From the NCBI GenBank assembly GCA_014800815.1, contig JAAVFI010000079.1:1-64000 (forward strand): a stretch of DNA of 64,000 nt, read 5' to 3'. Both the position numbers and the translations under genes were made by a program. Under the pieces are notes generated by a model. It ran no database searches. It worked only from the letters and a program-made list of their open reading frames with translations, and was not told the DNA's origin. The DNA is from Bacteroidales bacterium (GTDB lineage Bacteria; Bacteroidota; Bacteroidia; Bacteroidales; Muribaculaceae). This document shows positions 33,206 through 43,261 of the stretch, piece after piece (positions within the stretch are counted from its first letter, which is position 1; each line of letters begins with the position of its first letter).

Positions 33206-33586
33206 ATGACAGAAAACGATATCAAAGCTCTCCGACAGGACCCCGACGGTCTCCTTTCTTACGAGTATCTCGCAAATCATATCGGCGAGTGCGTGCCCGC
33301 CGACATTGATGCCCTTATAGAAAATATGATACACGTGGACCTCACCGGTCAGTTCCTCGCGAGCGCAGCCCGCTACCTCTTTGCAATAGATTCTGTGGGC
33401 TACGATACCCCCATTCGCACTCTTGTGGCTGCCGCTATCGACAAAGACCGAGAGCACCGCTACCTCCCCGAACTCATGCACGGCCTCTACGGTGCCGACT
33501 GTCTCGACCGTGCCGACGAACTCTGCGGATGCGACGACAATTTCAGGAGAATCTACAAGCGACTTTATCCCGCAAACATTATCTGA
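33206..33586 (+). CDS. Conserved small acidic protein of unknown function
   Basis: This 126-residue cytoplasmic protein has no signal peptide. It is acidic and mostly helical by eye (LASAARYLFAIDSVGYDTPI, ELMHGLYGADCLDRADEL). I recognise no family. It has a consensus promoter and is followed one base later by the cyclophilin gene, so the two share a message. Regular coding style and placement make it a real gene. Confidence 0.65.
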   Translation: MTENDIKALRQDPDGLLSYEYLANHIGECVPADIDALIENMIHVDLTGQFLASAARYLFAIDSVGYDTPIRTLVAAAIDKDREHRYLPELMHGLYGADCLDRADELCGCDDNFRRIYKRLYPANII

Positions 33587-33587
33587 T

Positions 33588-34472
33588 ATGAAAATACTCC
33601 TCCGCACCGCTCTGTCGGTACTCATCTCCCTCTCTATCCTCTCCGCCTGCACCAAGACTCAGGCTCAACCCGAAACATCTGACGAAAACATAACTACTAT
33701 GACACAGCAGACTCCCGATACCGCTTCGGCAAAAGTAGAAATCAAAACTACTGCCGGCGATTTCACCGTACTTCTCTACGGCGATACCCCCAAACACCGC
33801 GATAACTTCCTCCGCCTCGTTCGCGAAGGATACTACGACAGCACTCTCTTCCACCGCGTTATCAAAAACTTTATGGTTCAGGCCGGCGACCCCGACTCGA
33901 AGACCGCTCCCAAAGGCGCTCACCTCGGTGCCGGAGGCCCTGACTACAAGATCGACGCAGAAATTGTATATCCCGCTCACTTCCACAAGCGCGGCGCTCT
34001 CGCTGCAGCGCGTCAGGGCGACCAGGTGAACCCCATGCGCCAGTCGTCGGGCTCGCAGTTCTACGTAGTGACAGGCAACAAGGTATCTGAAGGCCAGCTC
34101 GCTCAGCTCGAAAATCAGCTCAAGAACAGGCAGATGCAGACCGTATTCAACGAACTCGCCATGGAGCACCGTCCCGAAATCATCGAGATGCAGCGTACAG
34201 GCGACCGCGACGGCCTCCGCAAGCTTCAGGACGAGCTCATCGCACAGACCGAAGCTAAAGTAGCTGCAATGCCCGCTCCCGCACTCACTCCCGAGCAGCG
34301 CGAAGCCTACACCACAGTCGGCGGCGCTCCCCACCTCGACGGCGACTACACCGTGTTCGGCGAAGTTATCAAGGGTATGGATGTAATCGACCGCATCGAA
34401 AAGGCAGAGACCGACGGTGCCGATCGTCCCAAAGACGACATCCGCATCCTCTCCATGAAAGTCATCGAATAA
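33588..34472 (+). CDS. Peptidyl-prolyl isomerase, cyclophilin-type lipoprotein
   Basis: This 294-residue protein speeds cis-trans proline isomerisation, here in the envelope. It has a lipoprotein signal (LSILSACTK), then the cyclophilin core: FLRLVREGYYDSTLFHRVIK, FMVQAGDP, MRQSSGSQFYVVTGNK and TVFGEVIKGMDVIDRI. Between the last two motifs is an insert of ~85 helical residues rich in Glu and Gln (about residues 170-255), typical of Bacteroidetes secreted cyclophilins but absent from the minimal fold. I use the ATG at 33588. Earlier in-frame codons overlap the 33206 gene. Confidence 0.88.
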   Translation: MKILLRTALSVLISLSILSACTKTQAQPETSDENITTMTQQTPDTASAKVEIKTTAGDFTVLLYGDTPKHRDNFLRLVREGYYDSTLFHRVIKNFMVQAGDPDSKTAPKGAHLGAGGPDYKIDAEIVYPAHFHKRGALAAARQGDQVNPMRQSSGSQFYVVTGNKVSEGQLAQLENQLKNRQMQTVFNELAMEHRPEIIEMQRTGDRDGLRKLQDELIAQTEAKVAAMPAPALTPEQREAYTTVGGAPHLDGDYTVFGEVIKGMDVIDRIEKAETDGADRPKDDIRILSMKVIE

Positions 34473-34481
34473 TCTCCGGCC

Positions 34482-35717
34482 GTGCTCCACACACTCAGCA
34501 ACGGCCTACGCATAGTTCACAGCTACGATGCCAATACGGCTATGGTGGCTGTGAACGTGCTGTATAATGTAGGCTCCCGCGACGAATCGCGTCACCTCAC
34601 GGGCATTGCCCACCTCTTCGAGCACCTGATGTTCGGAGGGTCGGCCAACGTGCCCTCTTTCGACGGCGCTCTGCAGGCTGCCGGGGGCAAGAGCAACGCC
34701 TGGACCGGCGACGACTTCACAAATTTCTACGAGACCCTCCCCGCGGCAAACCTCGATACCGCTCTCTGGCTCGAAAGCGACCGCATGCTCGCCGTCGACC
34801 TCAGCGAGCACAGCCTCGAAGTGCAGCGTGCCGTGGTGATTGAAGAATTCAAGCAGCAGTGTCTCGACCGCCCATACGGCGATCTCATGCACCACCTGCG
34901 CCGCATAGCCTACGCCGAGTCGCACCCCTATTCATGGCCCGTGATAGGCCTCGAACCCGACCATATAGCACGCGTGACGCGCGCCGATGCAGTCAACTGG
35001 TTCGAAGGACACTACGCACCCGGTAATGCCGTACTCGCCATTTCGGGTCACGTAGATTTCGACACGGCTTGTAAGGCTGCCGAGGAGTGGTTTGCCGACG
35101 TGCCTGCACGCCCCGTGGCACCTCGCGCCGCGGTCAACCCCGGTTTTCCCGAAGCCGACATCATCGAGACCGTCACAGGCGACGTGCCCTATCCGCTTGT
35201 CGTTGTGGCCTTCCCCATGAGCTCCTACGGCACGCCCGAATATTTCGCCGCCGATACCATTACCGACCTGCTCGCCGTGGGGCGCTCCTCGCGCTTCCGT
35301 ACAGGCCTTGTAGTGGGCGAAGGCAAGGGAGTACTCTCCGAAGCCGACGCCTCTATCATAGGTTGTGAAATGCCCGGTCTGCTCCTGCTCACCGCCCGCG
35401 TTGCCGACAACGACGACGCTCTCATCTCCCGCACGCGCGAGCTCCTTATTGAATACGCGCGTCGCCTCGCTGAGCCCGGAAATCTCTCTGAGAGAGAGCT
35501 GCGTCGCTGCCTCAACAACTTTGAGTCCAACTTCCGTTTCTCCAATATGGATTACCGCTCGAAGGCCACAAATCTCGCTACAGCAGTGATGCACGGCGAG
35601 AGCCTTGAGCACGACCTCGACGTACGCCTCGCGCTCACTCCCGCCGACATCCGCAAGGCTGCCGCCGACATTTTCGTGCGCCCCTCTGCAACAGTAGTAT
35701 ATCGCCCCGAACAATAG
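34482..35717 (+). CDS. M16-family zinc peptidase, cytoplasmic
   Basis: This 411-residue protein starts at a GTG (34482), nine bases after the cyclophilin gene. The inverted zinc motif HLFEH lies at residues 44-48 and the third ligand in VVIEEF (Glu121/122). The C-terminal half is the usual non-catalytic M16 repeat. It has no signal peptide, unlike many Bacteroidetes M16 proteases, so it probably acts on cytoplasmic peptides. Substrate unknown. Confidence 0.85.
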   Translation: MLHTLSNGLRIVHSYDANTAMVAVNVLYNVGSRDESRHLTGIAHLFEHLMFGGSANVPSFDGALQAAGGKSNAWTGDDFTNFYETLPAANLDTALWLESDRMLAVDLSEHSLEVQRAVVIEEFKQQCLDRPYGDLMHHLRRIAYAESHPYSWPVIGLEPDHIARVTRADAVNWFEGHYAPGNAVLAISGHVDFDTACKAAEEWFADVPARPVAPRAAVNPGFPEADIIETVTGDVPYPLVVVAFPMSSYGTPEYFAADTITDLLAVGRSSRFRTGLVVGEGKGVLSEADASIIGCEMPGLLLLTARVADNDDALISRTRELLIEYARRLAEPGNLSERELRRCLNNFESNFRFSNMDYRSKATNLATAVMHGESLEHDLDVRLALTPADIRKAAADIFVRPSATVVYRPEQ

Positions 35718-35766
35718 TCGCGTTGCCGTTGTTGGAATAATCAGTAAAACTTATTTCCCGCTGATT

Positions 35767-38700
35767 ATGACCGACAAACAAGTAATGGACGGCTGTACGG
35801 CTGCCGCCTACGTGGCTTTCGCTATGAGCGATGTGGCTACCATATATCCTATCACACCTATCGCTTCGATGGGCGAAATCGCTCAGAAATGGGGTATGCA
35901 GGGGCGCCGCAACTATAATGGCGCAGCACTCGATGTACGTGAAATGGAGTCGGAACTCGGTGCTGCAGGTGCCACCCACGGTGCCGCTGCCGCCGGTTCT
36001 CTCGCCACAACTTTCACCTCATCGCAGGGCCTTATGCTCATGATTCCGAACATGTATAAAATCTCCGGCGAACTCCTCCCGGTGGTTTTTCATGTCGGTT
36101 CACGCTCGCTGGCCACCCACGCGCTGTCGATTTTCGGTGATCATCAGGACGTAATGGCCTGTCGAGCTACAGGTTTCTCCATACTTGCCTCGGCCTCCGT
36201 GCAGGAAACAATGGACCTTGCCGTAGTGGCTCACCTCGCGGCTATCGACGGTTCGCTCCCCGTGCTACACTTCTTCGACGGCTGGCGCACTTCCAACGAA
36301 ATCTCTACAATCGAGCCTATCGAATATTCTACGATATTCTCGCTCATGGATCGCGATAAAATCGAGGCGTTCCGCCGTCGCGGCCTTAATCCCGAGCACC
36401 CCGAACTCCGAGGCTCCGCACAGGACCCCGACGTTTACTTCCAGAATCGCGAGGCTGCCAACAAATACTACGATGCCTTCCCCGGCATCGTGCAGGCGGC
36501 TATGGACAAGGTTGCCGCAGTCACCGGCCGCCGGTATCATCTCTTTGACTACTACGGCGACCCCGATGCCGATACGGTGATAGTAATTCTCGGCAGCGGC
36601 GGCGAGGTGGCCGCGCAGACTGTCGAATATCTCAATGCTTCCAAGGGCTATAAAGCCGGAGTGGTGCAGGTACGCCTCTACCGTCCGTTCGACGCCAAGG
36701 CACTGCTTGCCGCCATTCCCTCTACCGTACGCAATATCGCAGTGCTCGACCGCACCAAAGAGCCCGGCTCGCAGGGCGAACCGCTCTTCCTGGATGTGGC
36801 TACTGCCGTGCAGTCGTCGGGTCGCACGATACGGGTAATCGGTGGCCGCTACGGCCTCTCGAGCAAAGATTTCACTCCGGCTATGGTCAAGGCCGTGCTC
36901 GACAATGCCGCTTCGGCCACTCCTCAACATCCCTTCACTGTAGGTATCGACGACGATGTGACACATCTCTCGCTCTCTGTCGGACAGGTAGACGACGTGG
37001 TGCCCTCTACAGTACGCCAATGCATATTCTATGGTATAGGTTCCGACGGTACCGTGGGCGCCACCAAGCAGATAGCGGGAATCATCGGTGCCCTCCCCGG
37101 CAAATATGCCCAGGCCTACTTCCATTATTCGGCCAAGAAATCAGGTGGCTATACTATATCGCAACTGCGTATAGGCGACGCTCCCGTCAAGGCTGCCTAT
37201 GCCATAGAGAGTGCCGACTGCGTATTCTGCAATAAGTCGAACTATGTGGAGCGCTATCCGCTCCTCGACACCATTAAGGAAGGCGGAGTCTTCGTGCTCA
37301 ACGCATCGTGGACCGATGCCGACCTCGATAAGCGCCTCCCGGCATCGCTCAAGCGCATCATTGCCTCGCGTAAGGTTCAGTTCTATTGCATCGACGCCAC
37401 GGCGATAGCCGAGGCTGAGAATCTCGGCGTGCGCATCAACACCATAATGGAGACTGTCTTCTTCAAACTGGCCGATGTAATGCCTTTCGACGAAGCGCTC
37501 GAAGCCGTCCGCAACGCCGTGACGACCACCTACAAGCACGAAGGCAATCAGGTGGTTGAGTGCAACCTCGCCGCTATCGACAAGGCTTCTGCAGCCCTCC
37601 GGCGTGTGAACTACCCCGATTCGTGGGCAACGGCTCAGGATACTCCCGTAGTGTCTACACGTCGCGTACCCGAGTTTATAAGCCGCGTGGCACGTCCGTG
37701 TCTCGACCTTCGCGGCGACTTCCTGCCGGTGTCGTACTTCACGCCCGACGGCAGCATGCCTATGGGCACCACCGCCTACGAGAAGCGACGAATCGCCCTC
37801 AAAGTTCCGCATTGGGACCCCGAGAAGTGCGTGCAGTGCACCGAGTGTTCGTTTGTCTGCGCACATGCAGCTATCCGTCCCGTGCTTCTCGATGCCGCCG
37901 AGGCTGCAGCCGCTCACGCCGACTTCGTTTCCGTGCCCGCTCACGGCAAGGCTCTTGCCGGCTATCGCTATCGTATCCAGGTATATACCGAAGACTGCGT
38001 AGGCTGCGCGTCGTGTGCAACTATCTGTCCGGGTCACGCTCTTACTATGTCGGACCCCGCTCCCGAAATCGCCGCGCAGGCTCCGCTCCTCGAGTACGCT
38101 CAGCAATACATCTCCGAGAAGCCCGACCTCATCAACCGCTTCACTGTCAACGGTTCACAGTTCTGCCGTCCGCTCCTCGAATTCTCGGGTGCCTGCGGCG
38201 GTTGCGGCGAGACTCCGTATATCAAGCTCCTCACACAGCTCTTCGGTCAGCGCATGATTATTGCCAACGCTACGGGCTGTAGCTCGATATGGGGCGCCAA
38301 CTATCCGTCGAACGCCTATTGCACCGATACCGACGGACGCGGTCCTGCATGGGCCAACTCTCTCTTTGAGGATAACGCCGAGTATGGCTATGGTATGGCC
38401 GTGGCTACCGACAGCCGTCGTGCCCGCGCCAAAGCTCTCGCCGAGTCGGTGTCTGCATCGGCTCAGGGCGACCTCAAAACCGCAGTCGATGCGTGGATAG
38501 CGGCATTCGACGATGCCTCGGCGAGCGACAGCACGGGTCGAACTCTGGCCAAAGCACTCGCGGCGGTGGAGAGTCCTTCGCAAGAAATAAAGGAGTTGCT
38601 TGGCCATGCCGACGACTTCGCCAAGAAGAGCATATGGATAGTCGGTGGCGACGGCTGGGCTTACGATATCGGCTTCGCCGGCCTCGACCACATCCTCGCC

Positions 38701-39264
38701 ACTCGTCAGAATGTAAATATTTTCGTAATGGATACGGAGTGCTACTCCAATACCGGCGGCCAAACTTCGAAGGCGACGCCTCTGAGTGCCGTCACCAAGT
38801 ATTCGCCCGACGGCAAACGCACTTTCAAGAAAGACCTCGGCCGCATGATGATGACCTACGGCACCGTATATGTGGCATCTGTGAGCCTCGGAGCCGATAT
38901 GCAGCAGACTATCAACGCGCTCAAAGAGGCTGAGGCATACGACGGTCCTTCGATAGTGATAGGCTACTGTCCGTGTATCAACCATGGTCTGCGTACGGGC
39001 ATGTCGCACGCCGTCATTGAGCAGCGCGAAGCCGTAAAGGCCGGTTATTGGCCACTGTACCGCTTCAATCCTGCTTCGGATCAACCTTTGACTGTGGACT
39101 ATTCGGCGCCCGACGGAACTCTGCCCGACTTCCTCGATAAGGAAGACCGCTACGCCGACCTTAAAATCATCGACCCTGCGGCTCTCGCCACTCTCCGCCC
39201 CGAGCTCGCTTCACGCCTCTCGGAAATATATACTCTCCTTACCGACAGGAGCAAAGAATCGTAG
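35767..39264 (+). CDS. nifJ: Pyruvate:ferredoxin (flavodoxin) oxidoreductase
   Basis: This 1165-residue single-chain enzyme oxidises pyruvate to acetyl-CoA and CO2 and reduces ferredoxin, the central step of anaerobic energy metabolism. The domains in order are the N-terminal pyruvate-binding part (YPITPIASMGEIAQKW), the gamma-type domain (GIGSDGTVGATKQIAGIIG), two 4Fe-4S sites (CVQCTECSFVCAHAAI and CVGCASCATICPGHAL), and the thiamine-diphosphate domain (CGGCGETPYIKLLTQLFG; GGDGWAYDIGFAGLDH). The C-terminal part has ECYSNTGGQTSKATP. Length and order are normal. The stop is one base from the stop of the convergent glycosyltransferase gene. Confidence 0.96.
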   Translation: MTDKQVMDGCTAAAYVAFAMSDVATIYPITPIASMGEIAQKWGMQGRRNYNGAALDVREMESELGAAGATHGAAAAGSLATTFTSSQGLMLMIPNMYKISGELLPVVFHVGSRSLATHALSIFGDHQDVMACRATGFSILASASVQETMDLAVVAHLAAIDGSLPVLHFFDGWRTSNEISTIEPIEYSTIFSLMDRDKIEAFRRRGLNPEHPELRGSAQDPDVYFQNREAANKYYDAFPGIVQAAMDKVAAVTGRRYHLFDYYGDPDADTVIVILGSGGEVAAQTVEYLNASKGYKAGVVQVRLYRPFDAKALLAAIPSTVRNIAVLDRTKEPGSQGEPLFLDVATAVQSSGRTIRVIGGRYGLSSKDFTPAMVKAVLDNAASATPQHPFTVGIDDDVTHLSLSVGQVDDVVPSTVRQCIFYGIGSDGTVGATKQIAGIIGALPGKYAQAYFHYSAKKSGGYTISQLRIGDAPVKAAYAIESADCVFCNKSNYVERYPLLDTIKEGGVFVLNASWTDADLDKRLPASLKRIIASRKVQFYCIDATAIAEAENLGVRINTIMETVFFKLADVMPFDEALEAVRNAVTTTYKHEGNQVVECNLAAIDKASAALRRVNYPDSWATAQDTPVVSTRRVPEFISRVARPCLDLRGDFLPVSYFTPDGSMPMGTTAYEKRRIALKVPHWDPEKCVQCTECSFVCAHAAIRPVLLDAAEAAAAHADFVSVPAHGKALAGYRYRIQVYTEDCVGCASCATICPGHALTMSDPAPEIAAQAPLLEYAQQYISEKPDLINRFTVNGSQFCRPLLEFSGACGGCGETPYIKLLTQLFGQRMIIANATGCSSIWGANYPSNAYCTDTDGRGPAWANSLFEDNAEYGYGMAVATDSRRARAKALAESVSASAQGDLKTAVDAWIAAFDDASASDSTGRTLAKALAAVESPSQEIKELLGHADDFAKKSIWIVGGDGWAYDIGFAGLDHILATRQNVNIFVMDTECYSNTGGQTSKATPLSAVTKYSPDGKRTFKKDLGRMMMTYGTVYVASVSLGADMQQTINALKEAEAYDGPSIVIGYCPCINHGLRTGMSHAVIEQREAVKAGYWPLYRFNPASDQPLTVDYSAPDGTLPDFLDKEDRYADLKIIDPAALATLRPELASRLSEIYTLLTDRSKES

Positions 39265-39265
39265 T

Positions 39266-40435
39266 TTATATCGCGTTGATAAGTAAGTCAATGAGTCTGT
39301 TCATACCGGGTCTCCCGTCGAACAGGCTCATTGCTGATTCTCGTGCAGATGTGCGTATGCTCTCAGGCGCCGCGAGCATAGTGCGGGTGTGTGCTATCAG
39401 TTCGTCGTCGGTATCGCCGGCGAGCACAGGGGCTGCTGCGGTGAGCAAACCTTCGGTAGCGCCGCCTGCATTACGTGTCACTACGGGGCATCCGCAGGCT
39501 ATGGCTTCACGGTTGACAAGCCCGTAACTCTCCGCCATTGTGGGGTTTACAAAGACCGTAGCGCGTGAATATTCCTCCACGAGCTGCTTGCGGGCAAGTA
39601 CGCCGGTGAAAGTGATTCCGGCGATGTCGTGCCGCGGTTTCTTGCCGACTATACGTATCTCTACATCGTCGGGAATTTCATTGCGCAGGCGCGAGAAGAA
39701 GTCGGGAGATTTGCGCTTATCCCAGTTTGTGGCCACGCCGAGCACACGCTTCACAGCGGGAGTTCCCGTAGGGCGGAAAATATCGGTGTCGATATCTATC
39801 TTGATGATATGGCGCGGCAGGTCGGCCAGAGGCGAACTCGCCACCATATCGCTCATCCATTGGCTTACGGGAAGAAGCGTGAGGTCGGGAACTGAGGTGA
39901 ATATCTTGGCTTTAAGGTCGAAATTCGATGCACTGCGGTCGGCAAACAGTGATTGCGGATATTCTCGGAGCTGGGTGCACTCTCCGCATCCCACGGCACG
40001 CCGCGGACATTTCCACGCGCCGGATTCGGGGAAGGGGCAGTGCCCTGTCAGCGCCCAGCAGTCGTGCAGAGTCCAGAAAACGGGTGCTCCGTAGTCTTTG
40101 AGCCACTCGAAGAAAGTGGGGTAGTGGAGGTAGTAGCCGTGGATATTGTGGAGGTGGATTACATCGGGTGCAAACCCTTCGGCATACTCTATGAAATTAC
40201 GTGTGGCTCTCGCTCCCGTGCGTCCGTGTAAATCAAACAGACGGGTTGCAAGGCCGTCGACAGCGAGTGAGAGAGGCGTGGAGGTGTCGATATTGAGGTA
40301 GCCGGGCACATCGTCGCGCCGGCCTTTGGCTATGGCCACCTCGACGCCTCGGCGCCGGGCTTCGTGTGCCACCGAACGCATATATGCGCCGACAGAACTG
40401 CCATAGGCTACTGTATTTACCTCCAGGAGTCTCAT
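39266..40435 (-). CDS. Glycosyltransferase, GT4-like
   Basis: This 389-residue GT-B fold enzyme of the group 1 type has an N-terminal acceptor domain with DVIHLHNIHGYYLHYP and WTLHDCWALTGHCPFP, seen in several Bacteroidetes polysaccharide transferases. The donor domain has VLGVATNWDKRKSPDFF and the E-x7-E motif in AESYGLVNREAIACGCPVV. The true start is the ATG at 40435 (MRLLEVNTVAYGSSVGAYM). It shares one base with the stop of the upstream lipoprotein gene (TGATG). It probably builds a surface polysaccharide, but no other polysaccharide genes are adjacent. Confidence 0.85.
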   Translation of the reverse strand: MRLLEVNTVAYGSSVGAYMRSVAHEARRRGVEVAIAKGRRDDVPGYLNIDTSTPLSLAVDGLATRLFDLHGRTGARATRNFIEYAEGFAPDVIHLHNIHGYYLHYPTFFEWLKDYGAPVFWTLHDCWALTGHCPFPESGAWKCPRRAVGCGECTQLREYPQSLFADRSASNFDLKAKIFTSVPDLTLLPVSQWMSDMVASSPLADLPRHIIKIDIDTDIFRPTGTPAVKRVLGVATNWDKRKSPDFFSRLRNEIPDDVEIRIVGKKPRHDIAGITFTGVLARKQLVEEYSRATVFVNPTMAESYGLVNREAIACGCPVVTRNAGGATEGLLTAAAPVLAGDTDDELIAHTRTMLAAPESIRTSARESAMSLFDGRPGMNRLIDLLINAI

Positions 40436-41871
40436 CAATCTTCTGTCGGAGGGGTGAATACGTATGCACCGAGGTCGGGGATGCTTCCGCGACGGTTGCC
40501 GTAGAAGTCGACTGCCGCTTCCGGGCCCGAAAGTGTGCCGTCGGCCTTGCCGATAGCGGGGGACTCGGGGCGCAGACGATAGTCGAAGATGTATTCGAGG
40601 CGCTCGGTGTAGTAGAGCGGGTCTTCGCCCCAGATGCAATTGATGAAATTGTCGTCGTCGTCGCCTTTGCTCTTGAAGAGACAGTTACGGAAATAGATTT
40701 CGCAGCCTTCAAGCTCGCCGTGCGATAGCTCCGTGCCTATGCCGTAGAGTATGGAGTTGGTGAATTCGGCCTTGATATATGATGCCGGCAGACCGTCGGT
40801 ATCGCCGTCCCACTCTTCGTCGTAGGCCGGTTCGCCGAACTGTACGGCAGGGCCCGAAATTGCGGCGAAGAGGTAATTGTTTGCGAAAGTCGACTGGTCG
40901 AAGCGGTATTCGCCCCCCTGGAGGTAGACAAGGCCGTCGGCGGCCTCGGCAAACTCACATCCCGTGGCCTTGATACCGCTGCGGTAGGCCTCGAGGACGC
41001 ATCCTGCCGAGTTGCGGAGCACGCTGTTGAGCAGAGTGAGCTGCGGGCGGGTGCTGTAGTCGGCTTCAGGGTCGCCGCTTACCGTCACGCCCTGAGTCGT
41101 GTTTTTCACCACGGTGTACGCCATGTGGTTGTCGGCGGAAGTGCGGGTGAAGAATACGCCAGTCCACTGGCGCGACATGATGTCGAACGATATGTCTGTC
41201 ACCACATTACCCGTGCGGTCGCCGGTCATTACAATTGGTTGCTCGGCTGTACCCTCGCAGATAAGGGTTCCGCGCACTATCAGTTCGCCTTTGTCGTGGA
41301 AGCAGAGGGTTGTTCCGGGGTCAATGGTAAGAGTTGCGCCGGGAGCCACCACCAGCGAGTCGTAGATCTGGTAGGGCTTGTCAGCCACAAGACGGGTGTC
41401 GGAGGTGATTGTCTGAGCGCGCAGGCGGGTGACATTGACGCCACGGGCCACGATAGGCAGCGAGGTGACAACGCCGTTGGTGCGCACGTCGAGTTGGGCC
41501 GAGAAATTGTCGGTAAGGTCGCCGCGCTCGGGCAGAGTGGCCTGGATGAGCACGAAGACAGAATCCTTGCCTCGGATTTCAAGATTGTTCCAGCCTTGCG
41601 GCGTAGAACTTCCGTCGACGTTGATGCGGAAATATTCAGCATCAGGGCCGCTCAGTGATATTTCGCTGAGGAGTAACGACTTACTATTGCGATTGTGGAT
41701 GAGAATACGGCTCGTAGGCGTCGTTTCATCGGTGAAAACGTCGCCCATATCAACGATATCGGTAGAGAAAACGGGAGTGTCCGACGGCGAAGTAGTGAAG
41801 CCGTCTTCGATACATGCTCCGAGAGCAAGTACCACCGTTATGGAGAGAAGAAATCTAACTATCATTTTCAT
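40435..41871 (-). CDS. Right-handed beta-helix lipoprotein
   Basis: This 478-residue predicted lipoprotein has signal MKMIVRFLLSITVVLALGAC. The N-terminal ~150 residues form a beta-sandwich (SRILIHNRNSKSLLLSEISL). The rest repeats short beta-strands typical of a parallel beta-helix (TLTIDPGTTLCFHDKGELIV, LTLLNSVLRNSAGCVLEAY, IYFRNCLFKSKGDDDDNF). It ends IPDLGAYVF, a frequent terminus in this family. Such proteins bind or cut polysaccharides or act as surface scaffolds. No catalytic residues can be named. It is translationally coupled to the glycosyltransferase downstream. Confidence 0.78.
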   Translation of the reverse strand: MKMIVRFLLSITVVLALGACIEDGFTTSPSDTPVFSTDIVDMGDVFTDETTPTSRILIHNRNSKSLLLSEISLSGPDAEYFRINVDGSSTPQGWNNLEIRGKDSVFVLIQATLPERGDLTDNFSAQLDVRTNGVVTSLPIVARGVNVTRLRAQTITSDTRLVADKPYQIYDSLVVAPGATLTIDPGTTLCFHDKGELIVRGTLICEGTAEQPIVMTGDRTGNVVTDISFDIMSRQWTGVFFTRTSADNHMAYTVVKNTTQGVTVSGDPEADYSTRPQLTLLNSVLRNSAGCVLEAYRSGIKATGCEFAEAADGLVYLQGGEYRFDQSTFANNYLFAAISGPAVQFGEPAYDEEWDGDTDGLPASYIKAEFTNSILYGIGTELSHGELEGCEIYFRNCLFKSKGDDDDNFINCIWGEDPLYYTERLEYIFDYRLRPESPAIGKADGTLSGPEAAVDFYGNRRGSIPDLGAYVFTPPTED

Positions 41872-42018
41872 AGTAAGATAATAACGGCCTGATTATAGTA
41901 AATATTGTGTGAATTGATCCGGGCGCTTATCGGGTGAATGGAAATTCTAATTCTCATTTTACACCGTCATTTACGCCTGAACTCACCGCTGCAAAATCTT
42001 TTCGGGAACAAATCTCCG

Positions 42019-42693
42019 TCAATCCAGCAAGTCGGGACGGAGGCGGCGGGTGCGCTCCAGCGACTGTTCGTGGCGCCATTCGTCAATTTTTGCCTGATGT
42101 CCCGAGAGGAGGATTTCGGGTACGGTCCAACCGTTGTATTCTGCCGGACGGGTGTAGAGAGGCGGCTCGAGGAGATTGTCCTGGAATGAGTCGGTGAGGG
42201 CGCTTTGTTCGTCGCCGATAGCTCCGGGGAGGAGTCGCACCAGAGCGTCGGTGATGATAGCGGCGGGGAGTTCGCCTCCTGTAAGTACGTAATCGCCGAT
42301 TGATATCTCTTTGGTAATCAGATGTTCGCGGATGCGGTAGTCGATACCCTTGTAGTGCCCGCAGAGTATTATGATATTGTTGAGCAGAGAGAGAGAATTG
42401 GCCATACGCTGGTTGAATACCTCGCCGTCGGGAGCGGTGAAAATCACCTCGTCGTAGTCGCGCTGAGCCTTGAGAGCGGCTATGCAGCGGTCGACGGGCT
42501 CAATCTGAATCACCATGCCCGCGTCGCCTCCGAAAGGATAGTCGTCGACCTTGCGGTGACGGTTCGTGGTGTAGTCGCGCAGATTATGTACTGCGATTTC
42601 GGCCAGACCCTTGTCGCAGGCACGTTTGATAATCGAGCAATTAAGAGGAGATTCGAGCATCTCGGGCAAAACAGTGATGATATCTATGCGCAT
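42019..42693 (-). CDS. trmD: tRNA (guanine-37-N1)-methyltransferase
   Basis: This 224-residue SPOUT methyltransferase methylates G37 next to the anticodon to prevent frameshifting. It shows the knot region motifs [14 protein letters not shown] and [15 protein letters not shown] that bind S-adenosylmethionine, and the C-terminal tRNA-binding tail with [17 protein letters not shown]. The length is normal. It has its own promoter element at 42725-42732. Confidence 0.95.
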   Translation of the reverse strand: MRIDIITVLPEMLESPLNCSIIKRACDKGLAEIAVHNLRDYTTNRHRKVDDYPFGGDAGMVIQIEPVDRCIAALKAQRDYDEVIFTAPDGEVFNQRMANSLSLLNNIIILCGHYKGIDYRIREHLITKEISIGDYVLTGGELPAAIITDALVRLLPGAIGDEQSALTDSFQDNLLEPPLYTRPAEYNGWTVPEILLSGHQAKIDEWRHEQSLERTRRLRPDLLD

Positions 42694-42724
42694 GTTGCGG
42701 ATGTTTTTTGTAAATTTGCAGTTG

Positions 42725-42732
42725 CAAAGTTA
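42725..42732 (-). promoter_or_regulatory. -7 element TAACTTTG for trmD
   Basis: On the minus strand TAACTTTG lies 31 bases upstream of the ATG at 42693. No good -33 element. Confidence 0.45.
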
Positions 42733-42817
42733 ATCATTTTCGGTGGTGTTACCAACGGAGCGAACACTTTGCCCTCTCGTGCGGTTAGATATTAAATAGT
42801 ATATCGTCGATATTTTT

Positions 42818-43258
42818 ATGAAATCTTTGCTCAAATACTTGTTCTTAACGGCTGTCGCGGCCTTGATGTTGCCGATGGCCTCTTGCTCGGGCACGGGCGA
42901 TGTGGAGCGTCCCTACGACTCCTCGCTGTGCGAAAGCCTTGCCATTCTGATTGAGCGACACGACTCAATCTCACAGGAGCAATATCGCGAGATGATAGGC
43001 CAGAATGCCGCTATCCTACACTATATTATCGACCGCACTCGCGAAATTTCCGAAGAACCCGGCGACGAACAGAACGGCTCGTGGCGACAGCTTCTCGCCG
43101 ACCCGGACTATCTCGAGCGCTTCGGCTACATGTTCACTCTCGGCTCAGCACTATATCAGGCCGATGCCGACGGACTTCTCGACAAAGACAATCAACACCT
43201 CTATAAGGCTCTCGACGAGTACAACCGTCAGTTGGCCGAATATTCCGACCGCAACTGA
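42818..43258 (+). CDS. Small lipoprotein of unknown function
   Basis: This 146-residue protein has a lipoprotein signal (LLKYLFLTAVAALMLPMASC, Cys at ~23). A helical acidic body follows (ILIERHDSISQEQYREMIG, LYKALDEYNRQLAEYSD). No family is recognised. It is followed three bases later by the RecD-like helicase gene, so they share a transcript, which is common in Bacteroidales without implying a shared task. Confidence 0.7.
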   Translation: MKSLLKYLFLTAVAALMLPMASCSGTGDVERPYDSSLCESLAILIERHDSISQEQYREMIGQNAAILHYIIDRTREISEEPGDEQNGSWRQLLADPDYLERFGYMFTLGSALYQADADGLLDKDNQHLYKALDEYNRQLAEYSDRN

Positions 43259-43261
43259 CAG

